A stretch of 64,000 bases of DNA from Curvibacter soli. GTDB lineage: Bacteria > Pseudomonadota > Gammaproteobacteria > Burkholderiales > Burkholderiaceae_C. Below the pieces are notes generated by a model that was given only the letters and a program-made list of their open reading frames with translations, was not told the DNA's origin and did not search any database. Positions 39,702-48,804 of the stretch are shown in pieces. The DNA is taken from the NCBI RefSeq assembly GCF_029211125.1, contig NZ_JARGEN010000018.1, positions 38,251 through 102,250 on the forward strand. The letters run 5' to 3'. Every line of letters starts with the position of its first letter. The stretch's first letter is position 1. The position numbers and the translations under genes were made by a program.

Positions 39702-40685
39702 GCCGGGGCTGCCGGCCATCGCGCTGGCCGGGCCGACGGCCTCGGGCAAGACGGCGGCGGCGCTGGCGATCGCCGAGCGGCTGGGCGCGCGCGGCATGCC
39801 GGTGGAGATCGTCAGTGTCGATTCGGCCCTGGTGTACCGCGGCATGGACATCGGCACGGCCAAGCCCACGCCGGCAGAGCGCGCGGCGGCACCGCACCAC
39901 CTGATCGACATCCTGGACCCGCGCGAGCGCTACAGCGCAGCGGAGTTCGCGGCCGACGCGCGGCGGCTCATCGCAGAGATCCGCGCGCGCGGCGCGCTGC
40001 CGCTGCTGGTGGGCGGCACCATGCTGTACTTCAAGGCGCTGACGGAAGGCCTGCACGACATGCCGCCCGCCGACCCCGCCGTGCGCACCGCCATCGACGC
40101 CGAGGCCGCCCTGCGCGGCTGGCCCGCGCTGCACGCCGAGCTGGCGCGCGTGGACCCGTCCACCGCCGCGCGGCTGGCCCCCGGCGACAGCCAGCGCATC
40201 CAGCGCGCGCTGGAGGTCTGGCGCATCGCAGGGCAGCCGTTGTCGCACTTCCATGCTATCGAAAAAAGAGCTGCTAGCGCAGGTTCTGCAAGCGCTGGAG
40301 CCATTTTTTCCTTGGAGCCCGCGAGCCGCGCCTGGCTGCATGAGCGCATCGCGCGGCGCTTCGACGCCATGCTGGCCGAGGGCTTTCTCGACGAAGTGCG
40401 GGCGCTGCGCGCGCGCGGCGATTTGTCCGCGGCCCTGCCGTCGATGCGCTGCGTGGGCTACCGCCAGGCTTGGGAATTCCTGGACACCCACGGGGCGCGC
40501 GGATTGGACGGCCCGTGGCCGATGGAGGAGCTGCGCGAGCGCGGCATCGCCGCCACGCGTCAGTTGGCCAAGCGCCAGATCACCTGGCTGCGCGGCATGC
40601 CGCAGCGCACCGTGATCGCCAGCGACGCCGACGACGCGGTGGCGCAAACGGTGCATGCCGTGGAGCGCCTGCTGGAGCAGCGCGC

Positions 40686-40689
<4 letters not shown>
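39682..40689 (+). CDS. miaA: tRNA dimethylallyltransferase
   Basis: A 335-residue enzyme that transfers dimethylallyl to N6 of A37 in tRNAs reading U-initial codons. The P-loop is [16 protein letters not shown], the substrate region [18 protein letters not shown], then [19 protein letters not shown] and [18 protein letters not shown] 39682 lies inside the 3' end of the Bcr/CflA remnant. Residues 191-210 ([18 protein letters not shown]) come from an in-frame palindromic repeat in the variable loop before [14 protein letters not shown]. It overlaps the ABC ATPase gene by ATGA. Confidence 0.95.
40253..40310 (-). repeat. CCAGCGC palindromic element P9, in frame inside miaA
   Basis: Minus-oriented copy: tail ATGCTATCGAAAAAAGAGC, arms GCTAGCGCAGG and AGCGCTGGAGCCATTTTTTC. 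It is read in the same frame as P6, giving a similar Ala-Ala-Ser-Ala-Gly peptide. Confidence 0.8.
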
Positions 40690-41363
<674 letters not shown>

Positions 41364-41397
41364 GCCCGCCACGCTTGCCGGCAGGGCAGTTCGGCTT

Positions 41398-41640
41398 CCA
41401 CCAGGTGAGCGATATGGTGACCACCTGCACCAGCTTCGGCGGCGACATCGTGCGATCACCATGGGCCTGCGCGTCATGGGCATCGCCAACGAAATCGTGC
41501 AGGCGGCCTTCGGCCTTACGCTCGGCGCGCCATCGCGGTGGCGGTGGCGCTTTCGTTCGGCCTGGGTGGGCGCGAGGCCGCGGACAGGCTCATGGAACCC
41601 TGGGGCCGCCCAAGCTGCGCCGCTGACCCCGCGCCCGGGC
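41398..41640 (+). pseudogene. Remnant of an MscS-like TM-helix channel protein
   Basis: Different frames spell fragments of one C-terminus: TFGGDIV-like text near 41435, then MGLRVMGIANEIVQAAFGLTLG, then MAVALSFGLGGREAADRLME and finally RPKLRR. AAFGLTLGAIAVAVALSFGLG is typical of the conserved TM-helix (PF05552) MscS-like proteins. At least two frameshifts are present and the N-terminus is gone. Everything between the ABC ATPase stop and hsp20 (41364-41653) is this debris. Confidence 0.65.
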
Positions 41641-41653
41641 AGTGTGCCGGTGG

Positions 41654-42076
41654 CTACTGGATCTCCAGGCGCTGCCTGCCGCCGCCGACCTTCTTGGGCA
41701 GCGTGAGCGTGAGCACGCCATTGTCATACTTGGCCGATGCATGGGCCGTGTCAATGTCGGCGGGCAACTGCAGCGTGCGCGAGACGGCGCCGTAGTAGCG
41801 CTCGCTGCGCAGCACCTTGTCGCCCTGGGTCTGACTGTCCTGCTGCTGCACCTCGGCGCGCAGAGTGACCACGTTGCCGTCGAGCGCAACGTCGATGTCC
41901 TCCTTCTTCACGCCGGGCACTTCGGCATGCACGGTGTAGGCATCGGCGCTTTCTTTCACGTCCACGCGGATCTGCGCGGGCAGCGGCTCGCCATGCAGCG
42001 GGCGCACGTAGAAGCCAGGGGAAAAGTCGCGGAAGAACTCGTCGAGGAAACCGCCACGGGATGTCAATGCATTCAT
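41654..42076 (-). CDS. Small heat shock protein, Hsp20/alpha-crystallin family
   Basis: A 140-residue holdase chaperone. A short N-terminal arm (LTSRGGFLDEFFRDFSPGFY) precedes the alpha-crystallin domain: IRVDVKESADAYTVHAEVPG, DIDVALDGNVVTLRAEV and the hallmark ASAKYDNGVLTLTLPKK. The C-terminal QRLEIQ resembles the I-x-I anchor. ATG 42076 is preceded by AAAAGGAGATTATCG; the open frame to 42163 is not used. It has a plausible sigma-32 promoter (42134-42164) and a possible FourU thermometer (42086-42104). It is inserted, on the other strand, between an ABC ATPase and its permease. Confidence 0.93.
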   Translation of the reverse strand: MNALTSRGGFLDEFFRDFSPGFYVRPLHGEPLPAQIRVDVKESADAYTVHAEVPGVKKEDIDVALDGNVVTLRAEVQQQDSQTQGDKVLRSERYYGAVSRTLQLPADIDTAHASAKYDNGVLTLTLPKKVGGGRQRLEIQ

Positions 42077-42085
42077 CGATAATCT

Positions 42086-42104
42086 CCTTTTCAATCTGAA
42101 AAAA
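42086..42104 (-). promoter_or_regulatory. Putative FourU RNA thermometer over the hsp20 ribosome binding site
   Basis: In the hsp20 mRNA, UUUUUUC (42104-42098) can pair with GAAAAGG (42092-42086) across the loop AGAUU, seven pairs including two G-U. The 3' arm contains the AAGG of the Shine-Dalgarno sequence AAGGAG, 7 nt before AUG. Pairing U-runs with the Shine-Dalgarno is the defining trait of FourU thermometers. Confidence 0.55.
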
Positions 42105-42133
42105 CGCAAGAGCACGACGCTCCTGCATGCCTC

Positions 42134-42164
42134 ATATATGGCTGCATCCGCTCGGTTTATCAAG
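42134..42164 (-). promoter_or_regulatory. Sigma-32-like heat shock promoter of hsp20
   Basis: The minus strand reads CTTGATA (-35 from 42164) and, about 15 bp on, CAGCCATATA (-10), near the sigma-32 consensus CTTGAA...CCCCATNT. The predicted start leaves a 5' leader of about 50 nt that contains the FourU-like hairpin. Confidence 0.55.
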
Positions 42165-42221
42165 GGTCAGGCGACTTGCGTTTGACGCAGCGCAAACATG
42201 CGGGCGGCACAATGGCCCGCC

Positions 42222-44816
42222 ATGCTCGCGCTCCTTCGCACTTTCTCCTGGCAGGAACTGCGCCGCCACCCCTGGCGCAACGGCGCCGCCGTGGCGGCCA
42301 TCATGCTGGGCGTGGCGCTGGCGCTGGCGGTGCAGTTGATCAACGCCTCGGCGCTCGACGAATTTGCCAGCGCCGTGCGCACCACGGGCGGCCAGCCCGA
42401 CGTGGTGCTGCGTTCCGCGCAGGGCTCGTTCGACGAGCGGTGGTTCGCCGAAGCGGCGCGCCAGCCGCAGGTGGCATGGGCCGCACCCGTGCTCGACATT
42501 GCGGTGTGGGCATCCGCTGTTGCCGCCACCGGCCCAGCCGCAACCAGCGTGCCGCTGCGCCTGGTGGGCGCCGACGCGCTCGCCCTGCCCGCGCTGGCGC
42601 CCGAGTTGCTGCCGCGCCCGGTGGCGAACGCGGGGCGCTACGCCCTGTTCGCGCCCGCCACCGTCTTCCTCAACGCGCCCGCCATCGCCGCCCTGGGCCT
42701 GGACGCGGCGCGGCTGCCCGCACTACTGGATCTGCGGGAAGGCACCGGCCCCGCCCACGCGGTGCAGGTGGCAGGCACGGTGGCCGCGAGCGGCGCGCCG
42801 CTCGCGGTGATGGACATCGGCGCCGCGCAGGACCTGTTTGGCCGCCTGGGCCGGCTTTCGCGCATCGATGTGCGGCTCGCGCCCGGCGCCGACGGCGCGG
42901 CCTTTGCCGCCGCGCTGCGCGCGCAGCCGGGCTGGCCGCGCGAGATCGACTTCGATGCGCCCGGCGCGGCGGTCGAGCGCATGGACAACCTCTCGCGCGC
43001 CTACCGCGTCAACCTTACGGTGCTGGCGCTGGTGGCGCTGTTCACGGGCGCGTTCCTGGTGTTCTCGGTGTTGTCGCTGGGCGTGGCCAAGCGTGCGCAG
43101 CAGTTCGCGTTGTTCGCGGTGCTGGGGCTCACGCCACGCGAGCGGCTGCGGCTGGTGCTGGCCGAATCGCTGGCGCTGGGCGCGTCGGGCAGCCTGCTGG
43201 GCGTGGCACTGGGAACGGCGCTGGCCGCGCTGGCGCTGCGCCTGCTGGGCAGCGACCTGGGCGGCGGCTACTTCCAGGGCGTGGCGCCACGCCTGCACTG
43301 GAGCGCCGGCACTGCGGGCCTGTACGCCGCGCTGGGCCTGGCCGCCGCGCTGGCGGGCGGCTGGTGGCCCGCGCGCCGTGCCGCGCGGCTGCCGCCCGCG
43401 CAGACGCTCAAGGGGCTGGGTGCCACGGATGCCGGCAGCGCAGCGGGCACGGCGCACGGCGCGGCGCTGGGCTCCGCGCTCATGGCCACGGGCGCGCTGC
43501 TGGCGCTGGCGCCGCCCATATACGGCGTACCGCTGGGCGCCTATCTGTCGGTCGGTCTGCTGCTGGTAGGCGGCATAGCGGCGCTGCCGCCGCTGGTGGC
43601 GCTGGTGTACGACCGTCTCGCCCCCCACGTCGCGCAGCGCCCGCTGCCGCTGCTGGCCGTGGAGCGCGCCCGCCGCATGCGCGAAAGCGCCGCCGTGGCC
43701 GTGAGCGGCGTGGTGGCCAGCCTGGCGCTGGCCGTGGCACTGACGGTGATGGTGGCAAGCTTCCGAGACTCGGTGGCGCGCTGGCTCGATGTGGTGCTGC
43801 CCGCCGACCTGTACGTGCGCGACACCGCAGCCGATGGCCCCGGCTTCGCCCCCGCGTTCGTGGACGCGCTGGGCCGCCTGCCCGGCGTGGCGCGCACGGC
43901 CACGCTGCGCGTGCGCGCGCTGCAGCTCGACCCCGCGCGCCCCACCGTGGCGCTGGTGGCGCGCGCGCTGGACGACCCGGCGCGCACGCTGCCGCTGCAG
44001 GGCGCGCCGCTGCCCGTGCCGCCGGGGCGCATCGGCATCTACGTGAGCGAGCCCATGGTGAGCCTGTACGGCGCCCGGCCCGGCGCGGACTGGCCCGAAA
44101 TTTCCAAGGCTTTTGGGCCTCCAGCGCAGGCGATACAAGCGGGGGCAGCTATTTTTTTCGTAGCAGGCGTATGGCGCGACTATGCGCGGCAGTTCGGCGC
44201 CATCGCCATCGATGCGCGCGACTACCAGCGCCTGAGCGGCGATGCGCGCGCCACCGACGTGGCACTGTGGATCGCGCCGGGCGCGGATGCGGCGCGGGTG
44301 CAGTCCACCGTGCGCGCCGCCGCAGCCGGTGCCGGCCTGGACGGCGATGCGCTGGAACTGACGTCGAGCGCGGCAATCCGCGCGAATTCGCTGCGCATCT
44401 TCGACCGCAGCTTCGTCATCACCACCTGGCTGCAGTTCGTGGCCATGGGCATCGGCCTGTTCGGGGTGGCGGCGAGCTTCAGCGCGCAGGTGCTGGCGCG
44501 GCGCAAGGAGTTTGGCCTGTTGGCGCACCTGGGCCTCACGCGCGGGCAGATCCTGGCCGTGGTGGCCGGCGAAGGTGCGGCCTGGACGGCCATCGGCGCG
44601 CTGGCCGGCCTGGGCCTGGGGCTGGCCGTGAGCGTGGTGCTGGTGCATGTGGTCAACCCGCAGAGCTTCCACTGGACCATGGACCTCGCCCTGCCCTGGC
44701 CGCGCCTGGGCGCGCTGTGCGTGGCCGTGGTAGCCGCCGGTACGGCCACGGCCTGGGCCGCCGGGCGTGCGGCAGCGGGACGGGATGCGGTGCTGGCGGT
44801 AAAGGAGGATTGGTGA
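42222..44816 (+). CDS. FtsX-type ABC transporter permease
   Basis: An 864-residue inner-membrane permease of the FtsX/MacB class. First helix GAAVAAIMLGVALALAVQL, then a large periplasmic domain (about 45-250), a membrane block (about 265-500) with FTGAFLVFSVLSLGVAKRAQ, a second periplasmic domain, and the final FtsX block with VAASFSAQVLARRKEFGLLA and AAWTAIGALAGLGLGLAVSV. Together with the ATPase at 40686, the membrane protein at 44916 and the AttH/CrtC-like protein at 45770 it forms an Att-like export locus. ATG 42222 gives MLALLRTFSWQELRRHPWRN; ATG 42198 is possible. Palindrome P10 is in frame at about residues 630-648. Confidence 0.9.
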   Translation: MLALLRTFSWQELRRHPWRNGAAVAAIMLGVALALAVQLINASALDEFASAVRTTGGQPDVVLRSAQGSFDERWFAEAARQPQVAWAAPVLDIAVWASAVAATGPAATSVPLRLVGADALALPALAPELLPRPVANAGRYALFAPATVFLNAPAIAALGLDAARLPALLDLREGTGPAHAVQVAGTVAASGAPLAVMDIGAAQDLFGRLGRLSRIDVRLAPGADGAAFAAALRAQPGWPREIDFDAPGAAVERMDNLSRAYRVNLTVLALVALFTGAFLVFSVLSLGVAKRAQQFALFAVLGLTPRERLRLVLAESLALGASGSLLGVALGTALAALALRLLGSDLGGGYFQGVAPRLHWSAGTAGLYAALGLAAALAGGWWPARRAARLPPAQTLKGLGATDAGSAAGTAHGAALGSALMATGALLALAPPIYGVPLGAYLSVGLLLVGGIAALPPLVALVYDRLAPHVAQRPLPLLAVERARRMRESAAVAVSGVVASLALAVALTVMVASFRDSVARWLDVVLPADLYVRDTAADGPGFAPAFVDALGRLPGVARTATLRVRALQLDPARPTVALVARALDDPARTLPLQGAPLPVPPGRIGIYVSEPMVSLYGARPGADWPEISKAFGPPAQAIQAGAAIFFVAGVWRDYARQFGAIAIDARDYQRLSGDARATDVALWIAPGADAARVQSTVRAAAAGAGLDGDALELTSSAAIRANSLRIFDRSFVITTWLQFVAMGIGLFGVAASFSAQVLARRKEFGLLAHLGLTRGQILAVVAGEGAAWTAIGALAGLGLGLAVSVVLVHVVNPQSFHWTMDLALPWPRLGALCVAVVAAGTATAWAAGRAAAGRDAVLAVKEDW
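44109..44166 (+). repeat. CCAGCGC palindromic element P10, in frame inside the permease gene
   Basis: TTTTGGGCCTCCAGCGCAGG, then AAGCGGGGGCAGCTATTTTT and tail CGTAGCA. It encodes FGPPAQAIQAGAAIFFVA, the same reading frame and a similar peptide as P8 in mutL (APAQ....QAAI). Confidence 0.8.
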
Positions 44817-44825
44817 ACACGGGGC

Positions 44826-44867
44826 CTGCCCAATTGGGACTTACACGCAAACAAGGCCCTTGGGCAG
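44826..44867. repeat. Intergenic hairpin after the permease gene
   Basis: CTGCCCAA (44826-44833) and TTGGGCAG (44860-44867) form an 8-bp perfect stem with a 26-nt loop in the 99-bp gap between permease and membrane protein genes. No U-tract follows, so it is not a typical terminator. Confidence 0.4.
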
Positions 44868-44915
44868 ACGCCTTGCATGAACCCGCTTTGCGTAAGCCGT
44901 GCCAATAATGGCCCC

Positions 44916-45773
44916 ATGTCTTCCTCGTCCCCGTATTCCGCGGCACCCGCATGCTGGCGCATTCCGCTCGCCATGGCGCTGGCCGTCTGCGTGCTGGCCG
45001 CATGGCTCGGCGCGCTCGACGCCGCCGCCGCGCGCCAGACCGATGCGGGCTTGCAGCGCGCGCTGGCCAGTTTTGCCACCGCGCGCGCGCTGAACGCCGT
45101 GGTGTCCGTGGCGCAGGGTACGCAACTGGCCGTGCAGCCCGCGGGTGTGGGCACGACGCTGGCGGTGGGCCAGGCGCTCGCGCCGGTGAAGGATCTGGTG
45201 GAGCAGTTCTCCAGCGTCATGCTGGTGGCCAGCGTGTCGTTCGGCGTGCAGAAGCTGCTGATCGCCATCGGCGGGTATTGGGCCGTGTCGCTGGCGCTGA
45301 CGCTGCTGGCCTTGGCCTGGGCCGCCTGCCTGTGGCGGCGCGCGGTGGGCGCGCCGGCGTGGCTGTCGCGGCTGCTGCTGGGTCTGCTGCTGGTGCGCTT
45401 TGCCGTGCCGGTGGCGGCGCTGGGCAGCGATGCGGCGTTCCGGCTTTTCATGCACGAGCGCTACGAGGCGGGTCAGGCGGTGGTGGCGCAGTCGCAGCAG
45501 CGGATCGGCGCGCTGCAGACGCAGGACGCGCCGCCCGAAGCCGGCGGCCTGGGCCAGCGCCTGCGCCAGTGGTGGGACCGCGCCGCCGAAGGCATGGACA
45601 TGGGCCAGCGCTATGCACAGCTCAAGCAGGCCGCGGAACAGGCAGTGGCGCGCATGGTGGACCTGATCGTCGTGTTCGTGCTGCAGACGGTGGCCCTGCC
45701 GCTGCTCCTGCTGTGGCTGCTGGGCCGGTTGGCGCGCGCACTGCTGGTGCCGCGGGCGCGCGGGGCGCCGTGA
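44916..45773 (+). CDS. Membrane protein of an ABC/AttH-like locus
   Basis: A 285-residue integral membrane protein I cannot assign to a named family. It has helices at IPLAMALAVCVLAAWLG, MLVASVSFGVQKLLIAIGGY, WAVSLALTLLALAWAACLW, LLLGLLLVRFAVPVAALGS and a C-terminal LIVVFVLQTVALPLLLLWLL. A polar loop (about 195-245) is rich in Gln/Ala/Arg. ATG 44916 (MSSSSPYSA) is preferred over 44877. Its stop overlaps the GTG of the next gene (GTGA), so the two are coupled. The context suggests a role with the FtsX-type transporter or its AttH-like partner. Confidence 0.75.
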   Translation: MSSSSPYSAAPACWRIPLAMALAVCVLAAWLGALDAAAARQTDAGLQRALASFATARALNAVVSVAQGTQLAVQPAGVGTTLAVGQALAPVKDLVEQFSSVMLVASVSFGVQKLLIAIGGYWAVSLALTLLALAWAACLWRRAVGAPAWLSRLLLGLLLVRFAVPVAALGSDAAFRLFMHERYEAGQAVVAQSQQRIGALQTQDAPPEAGGLGQRLRQWWDRAAEGMDMGQRYAQLKQAAEQAVARMVDLIVVFVLQTVALPLLLLWLLGRLARALLVPRARGAP

Positions 45774-46882
45774 ACCGCCTGCCCTGGCACCGGCGCGCCG
45801 TGCTCGCGGGCATGGCGCTGGGCGGGCTGGGCCTGGCGCCATCCGCCCAGGCGCTGCCGGCCCGCGCGCTGGCCTTTCCGCGCGACTTCGGCAGCCACCC
45901 CGGGCTGCGCACCGAGTGGTGGTACCTGACCGGCTGGGCCGCGGCGCGGCAGGAGCCGCAGCGCCTGTTCGGCTTCCAGCTCACGTTCTTTCGCGCGCGC
46001 GTGGATGCGGCGCAGGGCCTGCGCTCGGCGTTCGCGGCGCGGCAGTTGCTGTTCGCCCACGCCGCGCTGACGGACGTGCAGGGCCGCCGGCTATGGCACG
46101 ACCAGCGCATCGCGCGGGCGGGCTTCGGCGTGGCCGAAGCGGACGAAGCCGACACGGCGGTGCGGCTGCGCGACTGGTCGCTGGCACGCACGATAGATGT
46201 CGGGGGCCGCAGCCGCTACCGGGCGCTGCTGCCGGCGCAGGATTTCACGCTCGACCTGGCATTCGACGCCACGCAGCCCGTGCTGCCGCAAGGCGAGGCT
46301 GGGCTCTCGCGCAAGGGACCTCAGGCGGCGCAGGTCAGCTATTACTACAGCGAGCCCCAACTGGTCGCGAATGGCGCGGTGACGCTGCGAGGCCAGCGGT
46401 TCGCGCTGGCCGGGGTCGACCACGGCCGCGCCTGGCTGGACCATGAATGGAGCGAGGAACTGCTGCACCCCGAGGCAGTGGGCTGGGACTGGATCGGCAT
46501 GAACCTGCAAGGCGGTGGCGCGCTGACGGCCTTTCGCCTGCGCCGCCGCGACGGCACGGCGCTCTGGGCCGGCGGCTCGTTTCGCGCTGGCGCGCAGGCG
46601 GCAACGCAGGTATTCGGACCTGCAGATGTGGCCTTCACCCCACGCCGGCACTGGATCAGCGCGGCCACCGGCGCGCGCTACCCGGTGGCCTGGGTGGTGG
46701 CAACGCCCGCTGGCACGTTCGCCGCGGAGGCGCTGCTCGACGACCAGGAACTCGACAGCCGCGCCACCACGGGCGCGGTCTACTGGGAGGGCCTGAGCGA
46801 TCTGCACGACGCGCAAGGCCGCGCCGTGGGGCGGGGCTACCTGGAAATGACCGGCTACGCCCAGCCACTGCGGCTGGGCTGA
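45770..46882 (+). CDS. AttH / carotenoid 1,2-hydratase-like lipocalin-fold protein
   Basis: A 370-residue exported protein. The N-terminus [18 protein letters not shown] contains twin arginines before a hydrophobic stretch and an Ala-x-Ala-type site (SAQALP), so Tat export is likely. Family motifs are [53 protein letters not shown] and [10 protein letters not shown], as in AttH/CrtC-type beta-barrel proteins. The name does not imply carotenoid synthesis here; in loci with FtsX-type ABC genes the partner is probably involved in handling a lipophilic substrate. GTG 45770 overlaps the preceding stop. Confidence 0.85.
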   Translation: MNRLPWHRRAVLAGMALGGLGLAPSAQALPARALAFPRDFGSHPGLRTEWWYLTGWAAARQEPQRLFGFQLTFFRARVDAAQGLRSAFAARQLLFAHAALTDVQGRRLWHDQRIARAGFGVAEADEADTAVRLRDWSLARTIDVGGRSRYRALLPAQDFTLDLAFDATQPVLPQGEAGLSRKGPQAAQVSYYYSEPQLVANGAVTLRGQRFALAGVDHGRAWLDHEWSEELLHPEAVGWDWIGMNLQGGGALTAFRLRRRDGTALWAGGSFRAGAQAATQVFGPADVAFTPRRHWISAATGARYPVAWVVATPAGTFAAEALLDDQELDSRATTGAVYWEGLSDLHDAQGRAVGRGYLEMTGYAQPLRLG

Positions 46883-47189
46883 ACGGCGGGGCCTGGGTGG
46901 GCGGAGCAACGCGGATATGCGAGCAATGGTAAAATCCCGCGCTTGCGTCTGCGACCTTGCCCTCCCGTTTCCTCGCACGAGGATGATGCCCGCTCCGTGG
47001 CGGCACCGGCCAGTCAATCTCTCTCATCGCGTAGCGGATCGCGCCTTGCCCGGTTGTGGAGGCAGATCTTTTTTATCCCCGCCCTTTCCATCGCCGTACT
47101 CCACGGTGTTCAGGCTGCCCCGCGCAGCCTGTCCAGTGACCGGGCGGACCCAGGCATCCCCGATGCCCATACCCATGAAAGCGGCACAT
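46883..47189. other. 307-bp leader region upstream of infA
   Basis: No gene is supported. A -10-like TAAAAT lies at 46930-46935, and TCCTCGCACGAGGA (around 46973) is a small hairpin. The frame continuous with infA (from 46917) has no protein-like composition, so this is probably a promoter and a long 5' leader. Confidence 0.4.
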
Positions 47190-47447
47190 ATGGCCAAAGA
47201 AGATCTGATTGAAATGCGCGGCGTCGTCGCCGAAGTGTTGCCCGACTCACGCTACCGCGTGAAGTTGGAGAACGGCCACGAACTGGTGGCCTATACGGCG
47301 GGCAAGATGCGCAAGCACCGCATCCGTATCCTCGCGGGCGACAAGGTATCGCTCGAACTGTCGCCCTATGACCTGACCAAGGGCCGGATCAACTTCCGCC
47401 ACCTCGACAACGCGCGCTCGCCCGGCCCCTTCAACTCGCAGCGCTGA
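47190..47447 (+). CDS. infA: Translation initiation factor IF-1
   Basis: An 85-residue S1/OB-fold protein: [40 protein letters not shown] and [22 protein letters not shown]-1 binds the ribosomal A site with IF-2 and IF-3 during initiation. It is longer than the 72-residue Escherichia coli protein; the C-terminal extension ([14 protein letters not shown]) is like the longer second IF-1 seen in Burkholderiales. It stands alone, outside the ribosomal protein operon, so it may be one of two IF-1 genes. ATG 47190 follows AAGCGGCACAT. Confidence 0.95.
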   Translation: MAKEDLIEMRGVVAEVLPDSRYRVKLENGHELVAYTAGKMRKHRIRILAGDKVSLELSPYDLTKGRINFRHLDNARSPGPFNSQR

Positions 47448-47474
47448 ATCGCCAAGCCATGTCGCTGGCTGGTT

Positions 47475-48506
47475 TCATGCAGCGATGCCCGCCTGCGCCG
47501 GCTCGGTCAGCGCGAGCAGGATGTCGGCATACCAGGCGCAGTTCAGCCCCAGCGACTCGTCGCGCAGCAGATCGCGGTGGCTCATGTCCATGCGCATGGA
47601 ATGCACGCCCAGCAATTTCCAGGGCAGTTCATCCCCTCCAGCGGCGGATGCGCCAGCATCGCGCAGCAGCACGGGTGCGCCGCTGCTGCCCCGGTGGGTG
47701 CGGGCATCGGTCAAGAACTGCCCCTGCCCCTGGAACCGGATGCCGAACGCCGAGGCGACGGCGGCTTGCCGCACCACCGGCAAATGATGGACCGTATCGT
47801 GGAAACCCAAAGGAAACCCCACGATCGCCAGCGAACTGCCGACCTCGATTTCCGCGCCTGCCAAGGGCAGATGCGCAGGCGTGAAGGCACGCAGGACGCA
47901 CGACGCAGGCAGCGCCTCCCTGTTGATTTCCACCACCGCCACATCCACCGGGCCAGCGCTGTCGCCGCCCTGGCGCCAGCCGGGCATGCCATTGCGGTAG
48001 AGCAGTATCGACAGGCTGGTGCAGCGCGTGAGGTCGTGCGCATCGTCGTGCAGTTCCACCTCGATGCGGCCGGGGAAATGGCAGCTTGCCTCGTCTCGCA
48101 GCACATGCAGGCTCGTGACCAGGTACAGGCGCTCGTCTCGCTGGAAGAAGAACCCGCTCGCGTTCGTCATGGCGCGCAGGCCGTCGAAGGTGCGCACGCG
48201 GGTGGTCGTCAACAGCACCGCCTCCACCGCAGCCCGCTGCGGGGGCATGCTGCCGGAACCTATGCCATCGAGCACCGCATTCGTGCGGCGCACGTCACGC
48301 TCGAAGGCGGCGATGGCATGCTCGGAAATGGGGGCGTGTAGCAGTGCCGTGCGGGCGGCCTCTGCATGCGCCTCGAAGAGCCGCCGCAGATCGGCATGCG
48401 CCGTCTGCGGCAATGCCTCCAGCAGAGCGGGAATCAGCGCATCGAGCGCCACCAACCCGCCCTTTATCTCGCATATCCGCTCGGTGGCTTCCTGCAGGTT
48501 CTTCAT
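47475..48506 (-). CDS. Trypsin-like serine protease with helical N-terminal domain
   Basis: A 343-residue protein without a signal peptide, so probably cytoplasmic. Residues 1-95 are helical and unrecognised (LQEATERICEIKGGLVALDA, LRRLFEAHAEAARTALL). The rest is a chymotrypsin-fold domain: His in LVTSLHVLRD, Asp in GPVDVAVVEI, Ser in THRGSSGAPVLL, giving an intact triad. Such cytoplasmic trypsin-like domains occur in conflict and stress proteins. ATG 48506 is preceded by GGAAGGGGCCGCC. It is downstream of cspA but separated by a strong terminator. Confidence 0.8.
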   Translation of the reverse strand: MKNLQEATERICEIKGGLVALDALIPALLEALPQTAHADLRRLFEAHAEAARTALLHAPISEHAIAAFERDVRRTNAVLDGIGSGSMPPQRAAVEAVLLTTTRVRTFDGLRAMTNASGFFFQRDERLYLVTSLHVLRDEASCHFPGRIEVELHDDAHDLTRCTSLSILLYRNGMPGWRQGGDSAGPVDVAVVEINREALPASCVLRAFTPAHLPLAGAEIEVGSSLAIVGFPLGFHDTVHHLPVVRQAAVASAFGIRFQGQGQFLTDARTHRGSSGAPVLLRDAGASAAGGDELPWKLLGVHSMRMDMSHRDLLRDESLGLNCAWYADILLALTEPAQAGIAA

Positions 48507-48521
48507 GGCGGCCCCTTCCCC

Positions 48522-48553
48522 AAAAAAAGAATCGCGGACATGCCGCGATTCTT
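48522..48553 (-). terminator. Rho-independent terminator of cspA
   Basis: On the minus strand AAGAATCGCGG, loop CATGT, CCGCGATTCTT and a run of Ts: an 11-bp perfect stem followed by U7. It lies 39 bp after the cspA stop and 16 bp before the protease start. Confidence 0.92.
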
Positions 48554-48591
48554 GCAACTCATCAACGGGGCCGAAGCCCCGCGCATTCCAC

Positions 48592-48804
48592 TCAGGCCGG
48601 GCGGATGTTCGACGCCTGCGGCCCCTTGGCGCCTTCGGTCACTTCGAACTGGACGCGCTGGCTTTCGACCAGGGTCTTGAAGCCCTGGTCGCTCTGGATT
48701 TCGCGGAAATGCGCGAACAGATCCTTACCGCCGTTGTCGGGGGCGATGAAGCCGAAGCCCTTGTCGTTGTTGAACCATTTCACGGTTCCTGTTTGTGTCG
48801 TCAT
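48592..48804 (-). CDS. cspA: Cold shock protein, CspA family
   Basis: A 70-residue cold-shock-domain protein: [20 protein letters not shown] (RNP-1 type KGFGFI), DLFAHF (RNP-2 type) and [17 protein letters not shown]. It binds single-stranded RNA or DNA as an RNA chaperone. ATG 48804 is preceded by TGAAAGGAATCGAT; the frame extends to 48849 without support. The long upstream space could hold a cold-responsive leader, but no structure was convincing by eye. It ends at a strong terminator. Confidence 0.95.
   Translation of the reverse strand: MTTQTGTVKWFNNDKGFGFIAPDNGGKDLFAHFREIQSDQGFKTLVESQRVQFEVTEGAKGPQASNIRPA

Noticed and set aside
45770..46882. Carotenoid biosynthesis gene crtC
   Set aside because: The fold family matches, but no other carotenoid genes are nearby and the context is an FtsX-type ABC locus, which fits AttH-like proteins better.
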